The position numbers were made by a program, and so were the translations under genes. A DNA stretch of 64,000 bases from Betaproteobacteria bacterium HGW-Betaproteobacteria-22 (lineage in GTDB: Bacteria > Pseudomonadota > Gammaproteobacteria > Burkholderiales > Methylophilaceae): NCBI GenBank assembly GCA_002842285.1, contig PHCJ01000005.1, positions 1 to 64,000 on the forward strand, given 5' to 3'. Below, in pieces: positions 45,868-54,173 of the stretch. The notes beneath the pieces are model-generated. The model did no database searches. It was not told the origin of the DNA and was given only the letters and a program-made list of their open reading frames with translations. The stretch's first letter is position 1. Every line of letters begins with the position of its first letter.

Positions 45868-46563
45868 ATGACTGGAACCTACCAAGTATTAATCACCGGC
45901 ACGAACCGTGGCATCGGATTGGAGTTTGTTAAGCAGTACGTTCAAGAAGGTTGGCGCGTGTTTGCATGCTGCCGTGATCCAGAGCATGCAACTGATTTGC
46001 AGGCGCTCGCGAAACTACATTCCAATATTCAAATATTATCTCTAGATGTTGCGGATTTTAAACAAATTGACGCGCTGGCCTTACAGCTCAGAGATGAGGA
46101 AATTGATGTGCTAATCAACAACGCCGGCATTTATCCTGATGGCTCAATGGGTAATGTCGATACTAATGATTGGCTAGATGCATTTAAAGTAAACAGCATG
46201 GCGCCATTAAAAATGGCAGAAGCTTTTACATCGCATGTGGCGAAGAGTCGGCTTAAAAAGATTGCAACCATGTCTAGCAAAATGGGTAGTATTGATGACA
46301 ATTCCCGCGGTGGCAGTTATATCTATCGCAGCAGTAAGGTTGCTGCAAACATGGTGATGAAGAGTCTTTCTATTGACTTGAAACCCTTTGGCATCTCAGT
46401 AGTAACATTACATCCTGGTTGGGTGCTCACTGAAATGGGTGGGCCTAACGCATTGATTGACACGAAAACAAGCGTATCTGGTCTGCGTCGTGTAATAGAG
46501 AACTTAACGCTAAATACTACAGGTCAGTTTATTGCTTATGATGGTAAAGCGATTAAGTGGTAA
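45868..46563 (+). CDS. Short-chain dehydrogenase (CsgA/C-factor type)
   Basis: This 231-residue SDR has the NADP-binding TGTNRGIGLEF, NNAGIYPDG, and the catalytic Ser in TMSSKMGS with YxxxK as YRSSK. It belongs to the C-factor-like group of small SDRs. TAGGAAG supports the start. A good terminator follows at 46631-46652. Substrate unknown. Confidence 0.9.
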   Translation: MTGTYQVLITGTNRGIGLEFVKQYVQEGWRVFACCRDPEHATDLQALAKLHSNIQILSLDVADFKQIDALALQLRDEEIDVLINNAGIYPDGSMGNVDTNDWLDAFKVNSMAPLKMAEAFTSHVAKSRLKKIATMSSKMGSIDDNSRGGSYIYRSSKVAANMVMKSLSIDLKPFGISVVTLHPGWVLTEMGGPNALIDTKTSVSGLRRVIENLTLNTTGQFIAYDGKAIKW

Positions 46564-46630
46564 AGGTATAATCCTGTTACACCTTGGGATTAGCGTAAAG
46601 CAAAACGTAGCCAGTGATACCAATAGCAAA

Positions 46631-46652
46631 GGGCGCTTAGGCGCCCGTTTTC
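46631..46652 (+). terminator. Rho-independent terminator after the SDR gene
   Basis: GGGCGC (46631-46636) pairs with GCGCCC (46641-46646) around TTAG, then GTTTTC. A short, GC-rich stem with a U-tract. Confidence 0.75.
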
Positions 46653-46785
46653 ATTATTACTTAGTCGCCCCTGAACAACTCACAACCAATTGATTTTATT
46701 GCATAATGGCTAAATTTCCGTGGTGTAAATTTCCCATAAATGCGATAATAACGCTTTGATTTCTTGCAAATTTCAGCGTGTTTTT

Positions 46786-46902
46786 ATGGGCCCAAAACAT
46801 CAGTTACCCACCTCCGGTGAGTTGTTTGCACAACTGCTCACCGAGCTCATCAATCTCGAACATCCCCTGGTCAAACTTGCAGCACTCATTGATCGCCAGT
46901 AA
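46786..46902 (+). pseudogene. IS5-type transposase N-terminal remnant
   Basis: A 38-residue frame begins MGPKHQLPTSGELFAQLLTE and continues with LINLEHPLVKLAALIDRQ before a stop. This resembles the opening of IS5-family (IS1478-like) transposases, which usually run on for about 300 more residues. Only the first part remains; the stop is four bases from the end of the SEC-C gene. The sequence before it (46700-46785) may hold the left terminal repeat. Confidence 0.7.
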
Positions 46903-46906
46903 CGCG

Positions 46907-48319
46907 TTAATCAGGTTTCAACCCAATCGAACGCCATAAAAATGCATATGAAATCTCGCGTCGACCTTGTTCCAATGCCTGAGCTTCTTCACCTTCCTCA
47001 TAGCTTCTAATCAAACCTTTTACACGCTCAAGTCCAGAGGCTGTGGTGATAGCCTCTCCCGGTGTTTTGCCATCCAATGCTGGAATTGGTTCATCCGGCC
47101 AATTGGCATAGAGGTGATGAATACGTTGTTCAATGAGATTCGCGATGATATCGGGATGCAGGCCCACGTTTTCTTTTGCTTTGTTCGGCAATGATTTAGC
47201 AGAGGTCGATTTTTTGGCTTTACCAGCAGGCATATCTTTCAGCATGCCCATTGGGTCTGATATCTCACGTCCCGTAAATTCAACAGCATCACTTGCTAAT
47301 TTATCAAACCACTTGCGGCCTTTGTCGGCTTCTGCCTGAGTTTTATGAAACAGCTCAATTTGATTGGGACTGTCACTAATGTTGATGGACGATGTACTGC
47401 GCGTCAGGCCGTCAGGATATTTCTTTAAGCGACTCCAGCCGCCAATACGGTCACCTTCAATATCTTTTTTACTGGCTAGAATTTGGCTTAAAGCATCCCA
47501 ATCCCTCACGCGATAATGATCAGTGATGAATAACAAGGGATTGCCAGACTGTGCATCCATCATCGCTGGCATTGCCATGGGTTTGATGAACTGCTCTAAC
47601 CATTTGCGACGGATAATAAAACTGATGAATACTTGTTGAGCTATCGGCTGCTGTGCTGATATTGCTGCATCTTTGTGAATGATGTTGAGCACTGTTGCAC
47701 CCATGAAACGACTAAATGCATATACACTACCAGATAATTCATAGTGATCATCTACCGGCATGAGCCTGGCGCCAATGATTGATCCAATGAGTGAAACCTG
47801 GCTGCCAGCGCGTTCTTTCACAATGATTGGGGTGGCACTGGTGTCTAAGGCGTCACATAAGGTCATCTGCTGATTGGGAATAACATCCGTGACATCATAT
47901 AAGCGCATGGGTTGTTCTGATAACTGTTGAATCCATTGACGCTGTTCAATCGTGAAAAGCGGACCTCCTATGCCAAGCAATACATCAACGACACGTTTCT
48001 CTTCATTTTTAACTTGAATCAGACCTTCAGCAAGCAACCACTCATTTGCATTGATTTGAATACCTTGCCAGGTTTCATTATCCAATGCATTGATCTTGTC
48101 TTGGTCATTCTCGCTTAACCCTTCAAACAGCATGATGTCGATTGCACGTGAGATGGCTTTCCTGTGATGGGTGTTAAGCCAAGCTACGGCGCGTTCAATG
48201 GCGCCATCGTGGCCTTTCTTTACAACCGTACCGGCTTGTTGTGCAAGCGCGCAGCATTGTTTATATTTTTTACCACTCCCACATGGGCATGGATCATTAC
48301 GACCGATTTTTAGTGACAT
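46907..48319 (-). CDS. SEC-C motif protein of unknown function
   Basis: This 470-residue protein starts with the zinc-binding SEC-C motif (GRNDPCPCGSGKKYKQCCA, residues 6-24), as in SecA tails and UPF0149 proteins. The remainder has no family I recognise and no membrane segment. It contains a Lys/Ser-rich linker near 365-385. It may bind ribosomes or SecB-like partners through the zinc finger, which is inference. Confidence 0.8.
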   Translation of the reverse strand: MSLKIGRNDPCPCGSGKKYKQCCALAQQAGTVVKKGHDGAIERAVAWLNTHHRKAISRAIDIMLFEGLSENDQDKINALDNETWQGIQINANEWLLAEGLIQVKNEEKRVVDVLLGIGGPLFTIEQRQWIQQLSEQPMRLYDVTDVIPNQQMTLCDALDTSATPIIVKERAGSQVSLIGSIIGARLMPVDDHYELSGSVYAFSRFMGATVLNIIHKDAAISAQQPIAQQVFISFIIRRKWLEQFIKPMAMPAMMDAQSGNPLLFITDHYRVRDWDALSQILASKKDIEGDRIGGWSRLKKYPDGLTRSTSSINISDSPNQIELFHKTQAEADKGRKWFDKLASDAVEFTGREISDPMGMLKDMPAGKAKKSTSAKSLPNKAKENVGLHPDIIANLIEQRIHHLYANWPDEPIPALDGKTPGEAITTASGLERVKGLIRSYEEGEEAQALEQGRREISYAFLWRSIGLKPD

Positions 48320-48450
48320 GATGTAATCATTAATGGATTATTTACTTAGATGAGTGAAATTTTACAAGAGTAATGGATCGCTTAATACTGAATGATATTA
48401 ATAAATTATGACGTGCTAAAGCCGTCGTTCAATAATGCTTGTATCTGATG

Positions 48451-48753
48451 TTAAAGCACATCAATCTCACGCATCTCATAGGCATCACGCAATTTAGCAT
48501 TGATTACGTCCATATCCTCGTCAAGCGATTTCTGGGAGGTGGCAATATTGTCAGCTTGTGCTACTGGCTTGGTAGCGGCCTGAGTAGGTGCTGGTGAAGA
48601 TGAGTTAGTAATCCACTTTTCAAATAGTGCTGCATCAACGCCTTGCGGCACATACCAGTGTTTTGATTCTGCGTTCCATCGCGCACCTAGTGCTTTGGCT
48701 TGGTCTTTTTCGTTAAAAGGTACTTTAAGACTGATATTGGTTGTTGCGATCAT
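48451..48753 (-). CDS. DUF5710-like small protein, third gene of a fitAB-type operon
   Basis: This 100-residue protein has an N-terminal domain ISLKVPFNEKDQAKALGARW then NAESKHWYVPQGVD, the short module often found in DNA primase or plasmid proteins (DUF5710). A low-complexity linker (residues 50-75) and a charged helical end follow. It starts 15 bases after the toxin gene stop, suggesting one transcript. Role unknown. Confidence 0.75.
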   Translation of the reverse strand: MIATTNISLKVPFNEKDQAKALGARWNAESKHWYVPQGVDAALFEKWITNSSSPAPTQAATKPVAQADNIATSQKSLDEDMDVINAKLRDAYEMREIDVL

Positions 48754-48768
48754 GCTTGTCCTGATGCT

Positions 48769-49191
48769 TTAGTTAGGGGAGTTAACGAATGGATTTTCTA
48801 CTTGAACGCCGGTGTGCTCAAAATCATCTACGTTTCTTGTGACCACTGTCATGTTGTGAATAAGCGCAATCGCTGCAATTTGTTTGTCGATGGGGTGTTG
48901 TGGATGTGGAGACATCAGCCTTCCCCAAACCTGTGCGCAGTCCACATCAAAACTCAGAACACGATCAGCGTATTGCGTGACAACAATATCCAACCATGCC
49001 TCCAGTTGTGCGGCCTGACTAACATCGCCACGATAGCGAATGTTTTCTACGCCTCGTCGAATCTCGCCTATGGTCTGCGCCGAAATATAGATGTCGGCTG
49101 GATCAGCTTCTTCCCAGAACTCCTGTACGCCTGCATTGGCTTTTTTACCCTTACGCGCCTCACTGACCACATTGGTATCGACTAAATACAT
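48769..49191 (-). CDS. PIN-domain toxin (FitB/VapC type)
   Basis: This 140-residue ribonuclease has the PIN acidic residues in MYLVDTNVVSE, EIRRGVE, DKQIAAIA and RNVDDF, all present, so it is likely active. It starts two bases after the antitoxin stop. FitB proteins cleave RNA and are held inactive by FitA bound at their own promoter. Confidence 0.9.
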   Translation of the reverse strand: MYLVDTNVVSEARKGKKANAGVQEFWEEADPADIYISAQTIGEIRRGVENIRYRGDVSQAAQLEAWLDIVVTQYADRVLSFDVDCAQVWGRLMSPHPQHPIDKQIAAIALIHNMTVVTRNVDDFEHTGVQVENPFVNSPN

Positions 49192-49193
49192 GG

Positions 49194-49412
49194 TTAGGCT
49201 TGGCTATTGCGGAAATCAAAGTCTGAGTCCAAACCAACGTTAGGCATGCTCGCTAATACCTCGGTAAATGAACGACGGTGGGGTCTTGTTAAAACAGCAC
49301 GTAAGATTTCACGATGCTCAGCTTCAGCACTGCGACCATGAGAGGCCGCCAGTTGCTTCAATGCAAAAGCAATGTCTTCATCAATATTGCGTACGACAAG
49401 ATTAGTAGCCAT
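49194..49412 (-). CDS. FitA-type ribbon-helix-helix antitoxin
   Basis: This 72-residue protein has a ribbon-helix-helix N-terminus MATNLVVRNIDEDIAFALKQ and the LAASHGRSAEAEHREILRAV segment characteristic of FitA. AAGGAG lies upstream of the ATG. Operator-like repeats stand directly upstream (49429-49479). It neutralises the PIN toxin and represses the operon. Confidence 0.9.
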   Translation of the reverse strand: MATNLVVRNIDEDIAFALKQLAASHGRSAEAEHREILRAVLTRPHRRSFTEVLASMPNVGLDSDFDFRNSQA

Positions 49413-49428
49413 TTTTTACTCCTTAACG

Positions 49429-49479
49429 TGCAATCATTGATTGCATATTAACATTTGAATTGCAATCATTGCAATCATT
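49429..49479 (-). promoter_or_regulatory. Operator repeats of the fitAB-type operon
   Basis: A perfect 17-base palindrome TGCAATCATTGATTGCA at 49429-49445 is followed by two direct copies of TGCAATCAT at 49461-49469 and 49470-49478. All share the half-site TGCAATCA, consistent with cooperative binding of FitA-FitB complexes. The first site overlaps the region just upstream of the antitoxin ribosome-binding site. Confidence 0.75.
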
Positions 49480-49741
49480 CTGGCGGTGAAATTATGCTAC
49501 ACCTACAATATGTCTGATAACGCACCAGATCACTGATGATGAAGCCGAAACAATAATGGCTGCTATTGAGATTAAGCGTGCCCGAGTGAGTATTCCAGTG
49601 AAATGAGCCACCTAGAATTATTTCAAAGAAGCCACTTACAATTATCAGAACCATGCCAATTAAGGTGATCTGAAAAATATTGCTAATGTCCCCTAAGTGG
49701 GACAAAGCAGTCATATGGTTTTGCAACGTCAATGAGTGCAA
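49475..49741 (-). pseudogene. Possible frameshifted small membrane protein
   Basis: An 88-residue frame has one good membrane helix (QITLIGMVLIIVSGFFEIIL) but then loses protein-like character. In the next frame, starting near 49605, it continues as ILTRARLISIAAIIVSASSS then VIWCVIRHIVGVA and a stop, giving a second helix. This suggests a two-helix protein broken by a one-base shift. I do not recognise the family, and a chance frame cannot be excluded. Confidence 0.35.
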
Positions 49742-49837
49742 TCAGCACGAAGCGGTCAATGTAGAACGCTTGCTCTATTGAAGTTCAGCGCAGAGGTAAC
49801 GTCGCGCTTTGTTGATAGAAAATATAAGTCTGGAAAG

Positions 49838-50545
49838 CTATCTATTAGCAATAAGTGTCATCATATCAGTGTAATGATAAACCGCACTTTTCTCCGGGGG
49901 GTGCAATGCGGCTGCGACCATCGCTTGGGCAATTTCCGTCGTTCGAATAGAGCGAAACTTCGCTGGTGTAAACGGTGTAAGTAGTCTAGCAACAACTGAG
50001 AGTAGCCATGGCGTATGCTGAGACCCAATAATCACTGATGGTCGAAAGATGCTCACAAATGCAGGACCTTGATTATTAACGGCTGATTCAGCCTCGCCTT
50101 TGACACGAACGTACTGTGCTATTCCCGCGACACCTAAGCCAGTAGTTTTGGCATTATGATCGGCGCCTAATGCTGACATAAATAATAGGTGTTGAACTTT
50201 CCCTGATGCCTTTAGGCCTCGGGCAAACGCCGCATTAAGTTCAACATCGACGGTGCGGTGTTCTTCTAAAGAAAGCTTAGCAGTGTCAGCCCCTACGCCC
50301 AAAACGCTGAATCCAAACACATCCCCGCTAAGTTCGCGCAACTCGTCGATAACAGCATGAGTAAGTTTATTTGGATTCATATCTAGAACTAGCAGCTCTT
50401 TTACCTTCACGCCTAATTGCAAATTTAGCGGCCGCCGCACGACAATAAGAATCTGCTCGAAACCGCCACAGCTCAATATTTCCGAGAGTAGCGCCTGTCC
50501 AACCGAACCTGATGCACCCAAAATAACTGCGGTTCTATTAGCCAT
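49838..50545 (-). CDS. NAD(P)-binding Rossmann-fold protein (extended SDR-like)
   Basis: This 235-residue protein begins MANRTAVILGASGSVGQALL with the GxxGxxG motif. It has FSVLGVGADTAKLSLEEH and later YVRVKGEAESAV, a YxxxK-like element (YVRVK) typical of NmrA/HTATIP2-like oxidoreductases. GGAG lies five bases upstream of the ATG. Possible roles include quinone or epimerase-type chemistry; not determined. Confidence 0.85.
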   Translation of the reverse strand: MANRTAVILGASGSVGQALLSEILSCGGFEQILIVVRRPLNLQLGVKVKELLVLDMNPNKLTHAVIDELRELSGDVFGFSVLGVGADTAKLSLEEHRTVDVELNAAFARGLKASGKVQHLLFMSALGADHNAKTTGLGVAGIAQYVRVKGEAESAVNNQGPAFVSIFRPSVIIGSQHTPWLLSVVARLLTPFTPAKFRSIRTTEIAQAMVAAALHPPEKSAVYHYTDMMTLIANR

Positions 50546-50916
50546 ATTTTCTCCAATTGAAAAGTGAATACCTAGGGACTATCTAAACGTTCAATTTTAC
50601 AACGTTAATACGAATTGCGAACCAAAATTGTCGATTATGACTCTCAGCTTTGGGTCGACTGAAGACCGATGAAAATACGGGTATCCGTAATCCGTGGTTG
50701 ATCGCTGGTTTTTAGTCTTGGCTGTAACTAACTTACAAACCGTAATTTATGGTTGATTTATTCGGTATATCAATGTCTAATGAAACCGTATTAGATAGTT
50801 GATATCTAATTGTGTGATATATCATGTTTTTGACATAAATGTGTCGTCTGTGTCGAACGTCCGGGTTCGGCCAAATGCTGTCGGTCATGAGTGACCAGTA
50901 AGTGAAAGGAATTGTT
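50546..50916. other. Intergenic region with paired repeats and an inverted repeat
   Basis: No gene is seen. CCGTAATCCGTGGTTGAT (50685-50702) recurs as CCGTAATTTATGGTTGAT (50740-50757). TTAGATA (50791-50797) and TATCTAA (50803-50809) form an inverted repeat. The element GCTTTGGGTCGACT at 50647-50660 recurs at 51532-51545 on the other side of the next gene. Confidence 0.5.
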
Positions 50917-51435
50917 ATGACTAGTACACCATCAGGTATAGCGCTACTTGAGGCCATGCAAATTTACTTCCAAGGCGAGAAGTTGGAAGCATTGGTATTC
51001 ATCCTCCCGGCTGGCCTGATCAGCCTTGTAATCGGAGCCTGGTTAATGACCGACAGCCCCACCAGTTTTGTACGAGGTGTCGCAATACCTTTCCTTCTAA
51101 TGGGATTGCTGATGACCACCGTGGGCGCCGTAGTGGGCTACCGCACGCCAGCACAAGTGCAGGCTCTTGAGCTGGCGCTGAAAAATAATCCGCAGGCAGC
51201 TGTCGCAACAGAATTAACAAGGATGAGTAAGGTCAACAGGGCATGGCCTATCTACCTAGCTATTTGGGGCCTTTTCGGCGTTGCTGGTTTATTACTTCGC
51301 TTTTTAACCTCTGCCGATCTATTACAAGGGGTCGGAATCGCTCTGGTCTTATTTGCCGGGGTAGGTTTGCTGGTTGACGGCTTTGCTGAGCGAAGAACCC
51401 ATCCTTACACCGCAGCACTCCATGCATCGGTTTGA
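50917..51435 (+). CDS. Four-helix membrane protein of unknown function
   Basis: This 172-residue protein has four hydrophobic segments (about 28-48, 60-82, 120-138 and 143-165) and a short polar region between 2 and 3. AAAGGA six bases upstream fixes the ATG at 50917; a GTG at 50902 is in frame but lies before the ribosome-binding site. Family not recognised. The gene is bracketed by the GCTTTGGGTCGACT repeats. Confidence 0.7.
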   Translation: MTSTPSGIALLEAMQIYFQGEKLEALVFILPAGLISLVIGAWLMTDSPTSFVRGVAIPFLLMGLLMTTVGAVVGYRTPAQVQALELALKNNPQAAVATELTRMSKVNRAWPIYLAIWGLFGVAGLLLRFLTSADLLQGVGIALVLFAGVGLLVDGFAERRTHPYTAALHASV

Positions 51436-51857
51436 GTGCGGTCAGTTATCTGAGCAAACGGGTGCTTTCTTCGAAAATATTGCAGTTAGGTGTGACTGCT
51501 TTTAGGTGACCACTCAGTCAGTTCCTACTTCCGCTTTGGGTCGACTCCGGAAGTAGAGCCTTCACACTCGAAGGTCAGCTAAGGGGATTAAGCGGCCGAA
51601 TGGGAATTGAATTTAGATAGCGTATGTAATTGGTTGATGTGGCTACTTTGCTACAATGACTGGCATAGCTATATTGATAACTAGTGGCTCCTTTAGGTAA
51701 GAATACTCAGCCCGAGCAAATCAGAAAGCTAAAACTTAAGTATACGTACTTGTTAAGCGGCTTGATAGTTTCACCAGCAGGTGAGAGATGGAGTGGAGAT
51801 AGTGGGTCATACCGCTAGGGAAATAAAGGCACGAGAATTCTTGCAAGCAAGCTAGAT
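51436..51857. other. Intergenic region with a hairpin
   Basis: No gene is seen. A nine-base-pair hairpin (51525-51533 with 51548-51556; CTACTTCCG / CGGAAGTAG) carries GCTTTGGGTCGACT in its 3' part of the left arm and loop. The rest has no feature I can name. Confidence 0.45.
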
Positions 51858-52157
51858 GTGCCGGTCCTGAATATTCTTCTTCAAGATTTACAAAGTGAAG
51901 AAATTATCTTGGCGATTCTTTCCCACTACAACGCGTTAGCAAAAAAAGCCACCCCAGATGGAAAAAATGAGAAAAAAGAATTAGCAGAAATAGATAAACG
52001 TATTGGCACAACTGCAGGTAAGCGGGATCAACTATCTGGTAAGATTCAGGAAGTATATGGCACCACTAAAGAAGATGTTGAGAAGCAGATTGCTGATTGG
52101 CAAGCTATTCAGAAAGATTCAGAGTGTTGTGGAAATAGCACGGCTAAATCTATGTAG
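51858..52157 (+). CDS. CsbD-like mosaic reading frame
   Basis: This 99-residue frame from a GTG has residues 52-85 (AGKRDQLSGKIQEVYGTTKE then DVEKQIADWQ) matching the C-terminal half of CsbD-family stress proteins. The first 45 residues do not look like the CsbD N-terminus. No good ribosome-binding site precedes the GTG. It may be a real two-part protein or a fragment fused by recombination. CsbD proteins are small, abundant and of unknown biochemical role. Confidence 0.5.
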   Translation: MPVLNILLQDLQSEEIILAILSHYNALAKKATPDGKNEKKELAEIDKRIGTTAGKRDQLSGKIQEVYGTTKEDVEKQIADWQAIQKDSECCGNSTAKSM

Positions 52158-52189
52158 CAAGCCCTTGAGTAACCAGTTTTAAGTGGACT

Positions 52190-52939
52190 CTAACGAATAG
52201 GGCGGAGAACGGATTGGTGTAGGATGCTGTGGAGATCTGGTAGTAGGCGATCAAACTCGTCTTTAACAACTTGGTAACATTCACAGCTTTTTGCCTCAAA
52301 CCCGGCCCTGTCCGTTACCTTGATATGTCCACGACGATATTGAATCAATCCCAAGTTTTGTAGAGCACCCGCGGCCTCCGTGACGCCTTCTCGGCGTACG
52401 CCCAGCATATTTGCAATCAATTCTTGCGTCATATTTAACTCATTACCAGATAACTGATCAAGACTTAGTAATAACCAGCGACATAGCTGTTGCTCCACAG
52501 AGTGATGCCTGTTACATACAGCGGTTTGCGCCATTTGTGTAATGAGTGCTTGGGTATAGCGTAGTAAAAGGTGCTGCAGTGGTCCTGATTGATTAAACTC
52601 ACATTTCAATAGTTGTGCCTTCATGCGATAGCCATAACCTGCGCTTTGCACCACGGCTCGACTTAGCGTGCTATCCCCACCAAGGAAAACAGGAACACCT
52701 AATATGCCCTCATTCCCAACCACGGCAATTTCTGCCGAAGCTCCACTTTCCATCACGTAAAGTAATGACACGATGGAGGTTGTAGGGAAATATACATGCT
52801 TTAACTTATCACCAGATTCACATAAAACCTGACCGAGCTTCATTTCAACCAACTCTAGATTAGGAAACAGGCGGTCATAGTCAGCTTTAAGTAGTGCATC
52901 AAGCAGGTGATTCATATGGGGAGTTTGTGCCACTTCCAT
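52190..52939 (-). CDS. Crp/Fnr-family transcription regulator
   Basis: This 249-residue protein has an N-terminal cyclic-nucleotide-binding fold (VYFPTTSIVSLLYVMESG and AVVGNEGILGVPVFLGG) and a C-terminal winged helix (ELIANMLGVRREGVTEAAGALQ). There is no FNR-type cysteine cluster, and the arginine typical of cAMP binding is not obvious, so the signal is unknown. It stands alone on the minus strand. Confidence 0.9.
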   Translation of the reverse strand: MEVAQTPHMNHLLDALLKADYDRLFPNLELVEMKLGQVLCESGDKLKHVYFPTTSIVSLLYVMESGASAEIAVVGNEGILGVPVFLGGDSTLSRAVVQSAGYGYRMKAQLLKCEFNQSGPLQHLLLRYTQALITQMAQTAVCNRHHSVEQQLCRWLLLSLDQLSGNELNMTQELIANMLGVRREGVTEAAGALQNLGLIQYRRGHIKVTDRAGFEAKSCECYQVVKDEFDRLLPDLHSILHQSVLRPIR

Positions 52940-53267
52940 AGGAGATTCTCGATCTATAGCGATATTTTAAGACCTAACAAATCTTCACCTACAGATACTA
53001 CACGTTTTTCAAGCTAGAAAGCTAATAAATTTCACACTATGCACGTCAGATATAGAAAGAGCAGGCGAGGCTTCAATTAGACTTTTTAAAGCCAGTTAGC
53101 TGATGCCAAAGAGATGTTTTTAAAACTAACCGTAGTTACTCAAAGCTATTTGAATAACGATTGCCAGGTATTAGGTACTGGTAGCTACAGCGCGTATTTT
53201 TAAAGACGCTAATTTTCAACATGGAATTAGGCAACCTGAGTCAGGTACTACTCATTTAAATGCCTGA
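52940..53267. other. Intergenic region between Crp/Fnr regulator and tRNAs
   Basis: No gene, repeat or convincing hairpin is seen in these 328 bases. It presumably holds the promoter of the minus-strand regulator (near 52940-53000). Confidence 0.4.
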
Positions 53268-53343
53268 TGGCGTCCCCACGGGGATTCGAACCCCGGTCGC
53301 CTCCGTGAAAGGGAGGTGTCCTAGGCCTCTAGACGATGGGGAC
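53268..53343 (-). tRNA. tRNA-Glu (TTC)
   Basis: Read on the minus strand: acceptor GTCCCCA pairs with TGGGGAC and CCA is encoded. The anticodon loop CTTTCAC gives anticodon TTC, and the T-loop is GGTTCGAATCC. All arms are intact; 76 bases. Confidence 0.97.
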
Positions 53344-53420
53344 CTAAGAATTACTACCGAACTGCAAGTGCAACATTCTACTACATTTTGCTAAAAAATC
53401 GAAGCGAAATTTTAGCTTTT

Positions 53421-53496
<76 letters not shown>

Positions 53497-53649
53497 AAAA
53501 CCTACATCATTCTCGCATTCAGATTGTTGCGTTGTTAGCGAGGCGCCATATTAAAGATGGCGGTGCTGGTTGTCAATCATTTTTAGGATAATTTTATCAA
53601 AAATGGGCAACATCATTGATTGTGAAACTTTAGATGTTAATCCGAAGTG

Positions 53650-54096
53650 TTAACCGCGAATATTGGACTGGCCTTCAAAAGGCGTTAACTCTACCCTTGG
53701 TTGTGGCTGCCAGCCGTTTTTTCGGTGTTCGGCTACTACATTGGTGAAGATGCCGCCGCGCACGTAAAATTTGGCGGTCACACGCATGAACTTTGGATTA
53801 GTGGCTGCTACTAGATCATCTAAAATGCGGTTGGTAACCGCTTCGTGAAAACAGCCTTCGTCACGAAATGACCACATGTAGAGTTTTAAGCTTTTGAGTT
53901 CTACACATAATTGGTCCGGGATGTAATCCAAATAAATTACCGCGAAATCCGGCTGGCCTGTTTTTGGGCAAAGGCAAGTAAATTCGGGGATTTCCATATG
54001 AATATGAAAATCGCGCGAAGTATTGGGATTTGCAAACGTTTCTAGTGTTTTAGAGGGTTGTGCGGTAGGTTTTGCACCTAAAGATTGTTCTGTCAT
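53650..54096 (-). CDS. queF: NADPH-dependent 7-cyano-7-deazaguanine reductase
   Basis: This 148-residue tunnel-fold enzyme reduces preQ0 to preQ1 in queuosine synthesis. Motifs: active-site cysteine in [28 protein letters not shown] and FHEAVTN. Single-domain (short) QueF type. No preQ1 riboswitch is visible upstream. Confidence 0.95.
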   Translation of the reverse strand: MTEQSLGAKPTAQPSKTLETFANPNTSRDFHIHMEIPEFTCLCPKTGQPDFAVIYLDYIPDQLCVELKSLKLYMWSFRDEGCFHEAVTNRILDDLVAATNPKFMRVTAKFYVRGGIFTNVVAEHRKNGWQPQPRVELTPFEGQSNIRG

Positions 54097-54173
54097 GATG
54101 GATGCTGGAATTTATCGCTTAAAAACCGTTATTATAACGTTCTAAGTCATGCGTTATTAATAAAAAGTTCACT

